IMG/VR virus record: IMGVR_UViG_3300008261_000131
Coordinates: 1 to 26,610 of that record
Source of the DNA: a virus
Direction: 5' to 3' (one strand)
DNA: 26,610 bases
The notes beneath the pieces are model-generated. The model was given only the letters and a program-made list of their open reading frames with translations. It did no database searches and was not told where the DNA came from. The position numbers and the translations under genes were made by a program. Below, piece by piece: positions 16,822 through 20,690 of the stretch. Within the stretch, counting starts at the first letter, position 1. The number at the start of each line of letters is the position of its first letter.

Positions 16822-16907
16822 CAGTAAGTTTTAGATAGTTGATTTACAGAATGTGCAAGCAGTACAAAAAATGCAATGCTCGTTACAGTGAAAATTAGTT
16901 CAGTCAT
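16821..16907 (-). CDS. 28-residue single-helix membrane peptide in the hli-petF operon
   Basis: An ATG at 16907 directly follows the TAA of the upstream hli gene (TAAATG). The 28-codon frame ends in TGA, whose last base is the first base of the petF start. Such exact packing between two certain genes supports a real gene. The peptide begins [18 protein letters not shown] and continues to a short polar tail with NQLSKTY. One membrane helix spans about residues 4-20. Small single-helix peptides are typical subunits of photosystems and cytochrome b6f, but I find no convincing match to a named one (PsbM, PsbT, PetN and Psb30 compared from memory). Its role is unknown. A photosynthetic membrane partner is inferred from the operon. 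Confidence 0.7.
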   Translation of the reverse strand: MTELIFTVTSIAFFVLLAHSVNQLSKTY

Positions 16908-17102
16908 TTAGAAGACCCCGAAGAAGAAATTACCTGTGACCATATAAGAAACAAGACCAGAAACAAAACCGACCATTGCCCAGCGCCCATTGTATTTTTC
17001 CTTTACTTGATTAGGGGTATCCATTCCATAGTTTTCGTAGTACATAGTGGGTTCTTTTGCCCACATATTTTGTTGACCACGATCATTTGATGTTACAGTC
17101 AT
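16908..17102 (-). CDS. hli: High-light-inducible protein (64 residues)
   Basis: The 64-residue protein has a soluble N-terminus of about 33 residues and one membrane helix. The Hli signature EKYNGRWAMVGF lies at residues 35-46 (E35, N38, R40), followed by VSGLVSYMVTGNFFFGVF. It is the first gene of the operon behind the sigma70-like promoter at 17129. It is expected to bind pigment next to PSII and reduce photodamage during infection. The next gene starts at the base after its stop codon. The second hli at 16221 is shorter and not closely similar outside the signature, so the two are not a recent tandem duplication. Confidence 0.95.
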   Translation of the reverse strand: MTVTSNDRGQQNMWAKEPTMYYENYGMDTPNQVKEKYNGRWAMVGFVSGLVSYMVTGNFFFGVF

Positions 17103-17128
17103 TAAGATCCATTAAGAATTACATCACC

Positions 17129-17157
17129 AGTATATAGGAAAAATGGGGGCATGTCAA
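17129..17157 (-). promoter_or_regulatory. Sigma70-like promoter of the hli-petF operon
   Basis: A TTGACA -35 (17152-17157), a 17-base spacer and a TATACT -10 (17129-17134) read on the minus strand. The predicted start is near 17122, 20 bases before the first hli. The -35 lies in the loop of the porin terminator hairpin. Confidence 0.75.
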
Positions 17158-17163
17158 CCCCCA
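17139..17163 (-). terminator. Rho-independent terminator of the porin-like gene
   Basis: TGGGGG (minus strand) and its complement pair around an eight-base loop at 17144-17163, followed on the minus strand by five Ts (17139-17143). It ends transcription from the porin-like gene and contains the -35 of the next promoter. Confidence 0.75.
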
Positions 17164-17188
17164 AATGTGTCAGTTTCCTAACTGTCTA

Positions 17189-18055
17189 TCAGAACTTGAA
17201 TCCAAGACCAGTGGTGAACACAGGCGAATAGGTTCCGTTGGTAGCACCATAGCTGTTAGCAGCATTGGTAGTAGGGAACTTCAGATCAGCAAAACCAACC
17301 AGCGAGTTGGTGATACGACCTTCTACACCAAGAGCAAGCATCACCTGACCACGATCACCGATAGCAGACTGATAGTTTGCTTGGGTATCATTGGTGAAAG
17401 GAACCTGATAACCAACACCAGCATAAATGTTAGCAGCACTTACACCAGCCTTACGAGCAATCGACCAATCATAAGAGACCAGAGCGCCACCAGCAGTACC
17501 GATGTCACTGTTAGGACCAGCAACGGCATTCAGGTAAGGACGAACCGACACAGCATTCTGGTTCGTGAAGTTCTTTACCGCATAACGTGCTTGAAGAGTA
17601 GCACCAGAGATAGTACGATCAGCAGTATAACCACCACCGTCAACACCTTGCTTATTCAGCAGTACACCCAGACCAACATAGTTACCAACACCTTGTGCCT
17701 TTTGAGCAGCAGCAACTTCAAGAGCACTTACACGAGAGTTGACCGAAGCAAACTCAGCACGAAGAGCAGCAGCAAGTTTAGCATCTGCTTCAGTTTGATA
17801 TTCAGTGATGCGATCAAGACATGCGTTGGTGAGAGCAGCAAGCTCAGCACGAGTAGCAGGTTGACCAGGCTGGAAAGTACCGTTAGGATAACCAGCAACA
17901 CAACCGTAACGAGAGATCAGGTTAGAGATTGCCTGATACGACCACTCGGTAGGTTGAACATCACGAAGTTGAGTAACACTAGTTACTTGTGCCATAGCAG
18001 GAGCAGCAACAGTAGCAGCAGCCACACCAGCAGCAATAAACGAACGAATCATCAT
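17189..18055 (-). CDS. Porin-like outer-membrane protein with SLH domain
   Basis: The 288-residue protein has a signal peptide (residues 1-23, ending APAMAQ). Residues about 29-75 form an SLH domain (LRDVQPTEWSYQAISNL, YPNGTFQPGQPATRAELAAL). Residues about 80-112 are a coiled coil rich in Ala and Glu, and residues about 115-288 are a small beta barrel ending in Phe, the usual outer-membrane assembly signal. Cyanobacterial porins have the same order of SLH, coiled coil and barrel but are usually about 500 residues. This barrel is only about 175 residues, closer to an eight-strand OmpA-type barrel. Base composition and codon choice look more host-like than in the fibre genes, which suggests acquisition from a cyanobacterium. 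A late box (CTAAATA) precedes it. Insertion into the host envelope is inferred. Confidence 0.85.
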   Translation of the reverse strand: MMIRSFIAAGVAAATVAAPAMAQVTSVTQLRDVQPTEWSYQAISNLISRYGCVAGYPNGTFQPGQPATRAELAALTNACLDRITEYQTEADAKLAAALRAEFASVNSRVSALEVAAAQKAQGVGNYVGLGVLLNKQGVDGGGYTADRTISGATLQARYAVKNFTNQNAVSVRPYLNAVAGPNSDIGTAGGALVSYDWSIARKAGVSAANIYAGVGYQVPFTNDTQANYQSAIGDRGQVMLALGVEGRITNSLVGFADLKFPTTNAANSYGATNGTYSPVFTTGLGFKF

Positions 18056-18081
18056 AGTATTAAATAATTAACTACAAGTTT

Positions 18082-18088
18082 TATTTAG
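18082..18088 (-). promoter_or_regulatory. Late promoter box (CTAAATA) for the porin-like gene
   Basis: CTAAATA reads on the minus strand 26 bases before the ATG at 18055. The predicted leader is about 20 bases. No clear Shine-Dalgarno is seen. Confidence 0.5.
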
Positions 18089-18121
18089 TGCCCTTTGTAA
18101 AGTTTTATAACTTTACGGGCA
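18089..18121 (-). other. Strong hairpin between tRNA-Gly and the porin late promoter
   Basis: TGCCC/GGGCA (five pairs), a three-base bulge, then GTAAAGTT/AACTTTAC (eight pairs) around a four-base loop. It begins at the base after the tRNA-Gly 3' end and ends at the base before CTAAATA. There is no T-run, so it is more likely an RNA-processing or stabilising structure than a terminator. Confidence 0.5.
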
Positions 18122-18192
18122 AGCGAGTGACGGGGATCGAACCCGTGACACCAACTTGGAAGGATGGGATGTTACCGCTACACCACACTCGC
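18122..18192 (-). tRNA. tRNA-Gly (TCC)
   Basis: The minus strand folds as a cloverleaf: acceptor GCGAGTG/CACTCGC, D arm, anticodon loop CTTCCAA (anticodon TCC), T arm ACGGG-TTCGATC-CCCGT. It reads GGA and GGG. The anticodon stem CCATC/GTTGG has a T-T mismatch at positions 30-40. CCA is not encoded. The discriminator base is T. Confidence 0.93.
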
Positions 18193-18214
18193 AAAATGGG
18201 GGCGTCACTCCCCA
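18193..18214 (-). terminator. Weak terminator-like hairpin upstream of tRNA-Gly
   Basis: TGGGG/CCCCA with an eight-base loop, followed on the minus strand by four Ts. It contains the stop of the 31-codon frame at 18205 and lies just before the tRNA 5' end. It could be a weak terminator or a guide for RNase P processing. Confidence 0.4.
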
Positions 18215-18300
18215 ATTATGACAGGCTCGCCACCAATTTTGATTACGAGAAAATTGGAAACTCGGCGGGAGTTATAAACCCCATCCGCACCAGTTGGCAT
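18205..18300 (-). CDS. Possible 31-residue protein, or a structured RNA, upstream of tRNA-Gly
   Basis: An open frame runs from ATG 18300 to TGA 18205, and AAGGG lies about nine bases before the ATG. The peptide begins MPTGADGVYNSRRVSNFLVI, with a short hydrophobic centre, and ends in EPVIIGE. No family is recognised. The same DNA can fold into a long hairpin (CCAATTTT/AAAATTGG at 18233-18257, flanked by CGCC/GGCG), so the conserved element may be an RNA instead. It fills the gap between two genes that would otherwise be about 130 bases apart, in a genome with little spare space. Low confidence as a gene. Confidence 0.35.
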   Translation of the reverse strand: MPTGADGVYNSRRVSNFLVIKIGGEPVIIGE

Positions 18301-18324
18301 ATTTAAAGACCCTTACCAACGGGG

Positions 18325-19065
18325 TCATTTTTTCCATAGAAAACTAAATGGACATTTAGATTTTTGTTCGGCAAAAATATGTTCTTCAGTTAAATGTTTA
18401 CCATAATACTTTAGAGACATATTTCTATGGGTTTGTTTTAAAATCTTTTCACTAGGAAGAGATTTTATTAACTTGTAGTTCTCATTCAAATTTTTTGAAT
18501 AAAAACAAACTTGGTAAATAGGATCTCCTTTTTTAATTATCAATGGCTTAGATACATCACAGATGTCTAAAGCAAATGATAATGGTCTAACCCATGAAGA
18601 CATATTGAACCACCCACCAACTAAAGAAAAATTATTTTTAAGTGGTGTAGCAGGATGTGATCGTTGTTCAATCCAAATATTATTTTTATCTGTCCAGAAA
18701 AATAAAATCGGAACAGCTAATTGTAATATCATCCTATTAGAATCTCTTAAATACCAACTTGATTGTGAGTAAGTTGGTTTAATCATTAAATCAAAAATAT
18801 TTTGATCTAAATCACTAGAAATCCTAGGTGGTTCATATTCAAAATCTATATTGAATTTAATATCAATAGGAGATTTAACGGTGAATGTTCTTTTTACTTT
18901 ATGAGACCAGGCTGGACATTCATAAAAAGGAACATTTTTATCTTCTTCAATATAAGAACTCTTAACATCATAAGAGAACCTATCGTCAAACCAAACACTA
19001 TCACTCAAATCATCTTGGCTAAGTAATTTAAGCGAATCATAAATGTTATAATAAATTTTAATCAT
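18325..19065 (-). CDS. Hypothetical protein (246 residues)
   Basis: A 246-residue soluble protein, taking ATG 19065 as the start; a TTG at 19074 would add three residues. Neither has a clear Shine-Dalgarno. It is rich in Trp and other aromatics with several short conserved-looking blocks: SVWFDDRFSYDV (about 23-34), CPAWSHKVKRTF (about 49-60), NNIWIEQRSHPATPLKN (about 130-146), GGWFNMSSWVRPLSFALDI (about 150-168) and IKKGDPIYQVCFYS (about 176-189). No membrane helix or signal peptide is seen. The blocks look like a beta-rich enzyme or binding fold, but I recognise no catalytic motif. A GACCC/GGGTC hairpin overlaps its stop codon and may slow or stop transcription on either strand. Confidence 0.75.
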   Translation of the reverse strand: MIKIYYNIYDSLKLLSQDDLSDSVWFDDRFSYDVKSSYIEEDKNVPFYECPAWSHKVKRTFTVKSPIDIKFNIDFEYEPPRISSDLDQNIFDLMIKPTYSQSSWYLRDSNRMILQLAVPILFFWTDKNNIWIEQRSHPATPLKNNFSLVGGWFNMSSWVRPLSFALDICDVSKPLIIKKGDPIYQVCFYSKNLNENYKLIKSLPSEKILKQTHRNMSLKYYGKHLTEEHIFAEQKSKCPFSFLWKK

Positions 19066-19092
19066 ATTTACCAAGGAGAGGGGGGTATCCCG

Positions 19093-19123
19093 ACCAGGGC
19101 AAGTTTAATGTCATTCCGAGACA
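19093..19123 (-). repeat. 31-base direct repeat, copy 1, at the 3' end of a small gene
   Basis: It matches 19321-19351 at 28 of 31 bases. It covers the last codons (VSE), the stop and about 18 bases after it. On the minus strand it contains TGTC/GACA that could form a short stem over the stop codon. Confidence 0.8.
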
Positions 19124-19299
19124 GTTGCTTGAAGAATTAGATCTTCGTATGCTGCTTCAACAGCAGCCTCTTGATCCACGAATGGACCATGGTTGACATC
19201 ATTATACACGTAATAGTGTTTGTTGTCAACCTCTTTGACTTGAAAATAGGTAACAACTTGGTCGCCGTTATCAAGTTTTTCAACAAATCGCATGTTCAT
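19111..19299 (-). CDS. Small hypothetical protein (62 residues)
   Basis: A 62-residue acidic protein. The start is ATG 19299; a second ATG two codons later (19293) is also possible. Residues 2-30 look like three or four beta strands (RFVEKLDNGDQVVTYFQV, then HYYVYND), and residues 40-58 form an acidic helix (DQEAAVEAAYEDLILQA). There are no cysteines, membrane segments or known motifs. It lies between two copies of a 31-base repeat, one overlapping its own 3' end and one just upstream at the end of the preceding gene. It belongs to a run of small co-directional genes downstream of tRNA-Pro. Function is unknown. Confidence 0.75.
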   Translation of the reverse strand: MNMRFVEKLDNGDQVVTYFQVKEVDNKHYYVYNDVNHGPFVDQEAAVEAAYEDLILQATVSE

Positions 19300-19320
19300 A
19301 GCATTAGGGTACGTGACTCC

Positions 19321-19351
19321 ACCAGGACAAGTTTAATGTCTATCCGAGACA
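19321..19351 (-). repeat. 31-base direct repeat, copy 2, at the 3' end of a small gene
   Basis: Second copy of the repeat at 19093-19123. It covers the last codons (VSDRH) and stop of the gene at 19333-19560. Two adjacent differences between the copies (AT against TA) extend the possible stem over the stop region from TGTC/GACA to TGTCT/AGACA. Confidence 0.8.
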
Positions 19352-19560
19352 ATACCAGGATCATTAAATGAAATAATATCAGGTGAACTGCTGATACTAA
19401 ATGTACTTGGTTCTTTATAAAATGGAGGCAGCACCGAACGGACATCATTGAGAATAGCAAAAAGCTTTCGTGCTTTAGTATCATCTTTTTGTTCAAGCAC
19501 AGTAATTAATGCTTGACGCACTTGATCTTCAATTGTATCGAGTTGTTCTTGTAGTGTCAT
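19333..19560 (-). CDS. Small hypothetical protein with N-terminal coiled coil (75 residues)
   Basis: The likely start is ATG 19560, five bases after the stop of the antitoxin-like gene; a TTG at 19569 would add three residues. Residues 1-45 are a charged helix (MTLQEQLDTIEDQVRQALI, then EQKDDTKARKLFAILNDVR), probably a coiled coil. Residues 46-75 are Ser/Pro-rich and likely disordered. It shows none of the motifs of RelE or Doc toxins, so it is not an evident toxin partner for the upstream gene. Its 3' end carries copy 2 of the 31-base repeat. Function is unknown. Confidence 0.72.
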   Translation of the reverse strand: MTLQEQLDTIEDQVRQALITVLEQKDDTKARKLFAILNDVRSVLPPFYKEPSTFSISSSPDIISFNDPGIVSDRH

Positions 19561-19565
19561 AGTAA

Positions 19566-19757
19566 TCAATCATCGAGGTCAGTATAAGGGATTTCTGGCA
19601 TGATGTCAAGCACCTTTTGGATCTCTTCATCAACTGGCACAGCTGCTACAGCGTTACCATCTTCCATGCGAATAAGAAATTCTTTTCGTTCTTTTTCAAT
19701 CAAATCCATATAGTGTTCTATATTAGATTCAAATTCTTTCTGAGTAATTTCAATCAT
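19566..19757 (-). CDS. Phd/YefM-like antitoxin without an evident toxin
   Basis: A 63-residue protein resembling the N-terminal part of the Phd/YefM fold: EITQKEFESNIEHYMDLI at residues 3-20 matches the family pattern of a short strand, S/K-E-F, N and Y-L/M-D, and is followed by FLIRMEDGNAVAAVPVDEE (about 27-45), like the family's IITRxGxxVAVLxPxxE. The C-terminal tail (MPEIPYTDLDD) is acidic, where antitoxins bind toxins. It overlaps glutaredoxin by four bases (ATGA). The next gene does not look like RelE or Doc. Possible roles are neutralising a host toxin or transcription control. The match is by eye and moderate. Confidence 0.6.
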   Translation of the reverse strand: MIEITQKEFESNIEHYMDLIEKERKEFLIRMEDGNAVAAVPVDEEIQKVLDIMPEIPYTDLDD

Positions 19758-19999
19758 ACATTACAACAGATATCATTTTCTTGGAGATATTTAATTGTAT
19801 CTACACATCCTCCAAGATTTTGATTATTAAGAACTACCTGAGGAAATGTAGAGCCTTCACCGAATTCAGAATAGAACTGATCTCTAGTAAAATCTTCATC
19901 CAAAGTATAGACCTTGTAATCAAAATCATTAAGATCCAATAGTGTTTGAATCTTAGCGCAGTAAGGACATCCAGGTTTAGAGTAAACAGTAAATTTCAT
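19754..19999 (-). CDS. grx: Glutaredoxin
   Basis: An 81-residue protein with a thioredoxin fold: active site GCPYC at residues 10-14 (C11, C14), the TFPQVV cis-proline motif near residue 51, and GGCVD near residue 63 for glutathione contact. The length is typical of monomeric phage and bacterial glutaredoxins. It reduces disulfides using glutathione and is a likely electron donor for the NrdA/NrdB reductase encoded further upstream (22-26 kb). It begins 24 bases after the tRNA-Pro 3' end, without a strong Shine-Dalgarno, and a TTGTCT/AGACAA hairpin lies between. It overlaps the antitoxin-like gene by four bases. An extra CC pair near the C-terminus is unusual but not diagnostic. Confidence 0.93.
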   Translation of the reverse strand: MKFTVYSKPGCPYCAKIQTLLDLNDFDYKVYTLDEDFTRDQFYSEFGEGSTFPQVVLNNQNLGGCVDTIKYLQENDICCNV

Positions 20000-20006
20000 T
20001 TAGTAG

Positions 20007-20022
20007 TTGTCTTAATAGACAA
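20007..20022 (-). other. Hairpin between tRNA-Pro and glutaredoxin
   Basis: TTGTCT and AGACAA pair around a four-base loop, directly after the tRNA-Pro discriminator base (20023). There is no T-run. It probably marks the processing junction between the tRNA and the downstream mRNA. Confidence 0.45.
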
Positions 20023-20096
20023 TCGGGGTGACAGGATTTGAACCTGCGACTTCTCGCTCCCAAAGCGAGTGCTCTACCAAACTGAGCTACACCCCG
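20023..20096 (-). tRNA. tRNA-Pro (TGG)
   Basis: The cloverleaf has acceptor CGGGGTG/CACCCCG, D arm, fully paired anticodon stem CTCGC/GCGAG, loop TTTGGGA (anticodon TGG) and T arm GCAGG-TTCAAAT-CCTGT. It starts with C, as tRNA-Pro usually does. The discriminator is A. CCA is not encoded. Its first ten bases are also the end of the 40-codon frame at 20087. Confidence 0.95.
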
Positions 20097-20209
20097 TTGT
20101 GTTTCCGATGTATGAACATAATACCATAGATCGGAGGAATAATCAACATCCCACCCATCAATGCTACGAGGGTGGGGGTTTGCATAATGTGAACAATCAA
20201 ATGTCTCAT
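20087..20209 (-). CDS. 40-residue membrane peptide ending inside tRNA-Pro
   Basis: A frame from ATG 20209 to TAG 20087. The start overlaps the stop of the zinc-finger-like gene by four bases (ATGA), the usual coupled arrangement in this region. The peptide has a short N-terminus, a possible second start at residue 9, a hydrophobic helix (MQTPTLVALMGGMLIIPPIY, residues 9-28) and a basic end with HRKH. One membrane segment is likely. The last three codons and the stop lie within the 5' end of tRNA-Pro, so the mRNA and tRNA share bases and processing of one destroys the other. The TP..IIP..GIMFI layout recalls PsbX loosely, but the peptide is shorter and the match too weak to name it. Confidence 0.55.
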   Translation of the reverse strand: MRHLIVHIMQTPTLVALMGGMLIIPPIYGIMFIHRKHNGV

Positions 20210-20454
20210 CTTACTTCGTAATCCAATCGACGAACTTTACGCTGTCTTCTTGCTTCTTGATATGCAAGATCTTCTTTAGTAAGAACTGGTTGGGTTTTAG
20301 TTCTTATACCAGAAACAATCTCAACTAACGTCAGATCGTTCGCCGTGATATTGCCACCACGGATGCTGGTAAGATTCTCGCATTTGCAACACCTTGTTTT
20401 CGTTGGGTGCTCCTCTAATTGCGTCCCGCAATTCTTGCATCTGATAACTAACAT
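20206..20454 (-). CDS. Small zinc-ribbon-like protein (82 residues)
   Basis: Residues 6-25 carry CKNCGTQLEEHPTKTRCCKC, a CxxC pair followed by a second Cys cluster, as in small zinc-ribbon proteins of cyanophages. Residues 30-50 (IRGGNITANDLTLVEIVSG) follow the pattern of those proteins. The C-terminal 25 residues are a basic helix (EARRQRKVRRLDYEV). Binding to nucleic acid or a polymerase is plausible but not shown. The late box at 20521 would start a transcript near 20515, upstream of this ATG and past the start of the overlapping frame. A four-base ATGA overlap links it to the next small gene. Confidence 0.72.
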   Translation of the reverse strand: MLVIRCKNCGTQLEEHPTKTRCCKCENLTSIRGGNITANDLTLVEIVSGIRTKTQPVLTKEDLAYQEARRQRKVRRLDYEVR

Positions 20455-20518
20455 CTCTAATCATTCCCTTCAATTCTTCAAACTCTTTACGGATTTTAAT
20501 GTAACGTTCGGTGTCCAT
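20321..20518 (-). CDS. Possible overlapping gene (65 residues)
   Basis: A frame from ATG 20518 overlaps the start of the zinc-ribbon-like gene by 134 bases in another frame. The first 38 residues (MDTERYIKIRKEFEELKGM, then YQMQELRDAI) look like a genuine charged helix or coiled coil, while the remainder, in the overlap, is less convincing. The ATG sits two bases after ATAAATA, so a late transcript from that box would begin at or inside the start codon and could not express it. Expression would need transcription from upstream through the tRNAs. It may be real, a remnant, or chance. Confidence 0.4.
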   Translation of the reverse strand: MDTERYIKIRKEFEELKGMIRDVSYQMQELRDAIRGAPNENKVLQMRESYQHPWWQYHGERSDVS

Positions 20519-20520
20519 AG

Positions 20521-20527
20521 TATTTAT
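20521..20527 (-). promoter_or_regulatory. Late promoter box (ATAAATA) for the zinc-ribbon-like gene
   Basis: ATAAATA reads on the minus strand. The predicted start near 20515 leaves about 60 bases before ATG 20454. The box lies between tRNA-Val and the small genes, giving them late expression independent of the tRNA promoter. Confidence 0.5.
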
Positions 20528-20534
20528 ATGTTAA

Positions 20535-20606
20535 TGGGCGATACTGGAATCGAACCAGTGACTTACCACTTGTAAGGAGGCCACTCTACCGCTGAGTTAA
20601 TCGCCC
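20535..20606 (-). tRNA. tRNA-Val (TAC)
   Basis: The cloverleaf has acceptor GGGCGAT/ATCGCCC, D arm ACTC/GAGT, anticodon loop CTTACAA (anticodon TAC) and T arm ACTGG-TTCGATT-CCAGT. It reads GTA. The anticodon stem GCCTC/GTGGT has a T-T mismatch at 30-40 and a G-T pair at 27-43. The discriminator is A and CCA is not encoded. Only three bases separate it from tRNA-Arg. Confidence 0.93.
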
Positions 20607-20609
20607 GAG

Positions 20610-20683
20610 CGTTTCAGGAGGGACTCGAACCCCCGACCAACTGCTTAGAAGGCAGATGCTCTATCCAACTGAGCTACTGAAAC
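20610..20683 (-). tRNA. tRNA-Arg (TCT)
   Basis: The cloverleaf has acceptor GTTTCAG/CTGAAAC, D arm, anticodon loop CTTCTAA (anticodon TCT) and T arm GGGGG-TTCGAGT-CCCTC. It reads AGA and AGG; AGA is abundant in the phage genes here. The anticodon stem TCTGC/GCAGT has a T-T mismatch at 27-43. The discriminator is G. Its 5' end is only a few bases from the predicted transcription start. Confidence 0.94.
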
Positions 20684-20690
20684 AACCTGT

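Noticed and set aside
17165-18067. A 300-codon plus-strand frame opposite the porin-like gene
   Set aside because: It is the complement of a gene with signal peptide, SLH domain and barrel. Its own translation is Ser/Thr low-complexity with no domain or ribosome site.
18308-18333. A plus-strand terminator (GACCC/GGGTC with six Ts)
   Set aside because: No plus-strand gene ends here. On the minus strand there is no T-run, and it overlaps a stop codon. It is mentioned only with the neighbouring gene.
19066-19075. GTAAATA as a late promoter for the gene at 18325
   Set aside because: It overlaps the ATG itself, so a start six bases downstream would fall inside the gene.
20087-20209. Identification of the 40-residue peptide as PsbX
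   Set aside because: Only a loose TP/IIP/GxxFI pattern matches. The length is short and the alignment from memory is not enough.
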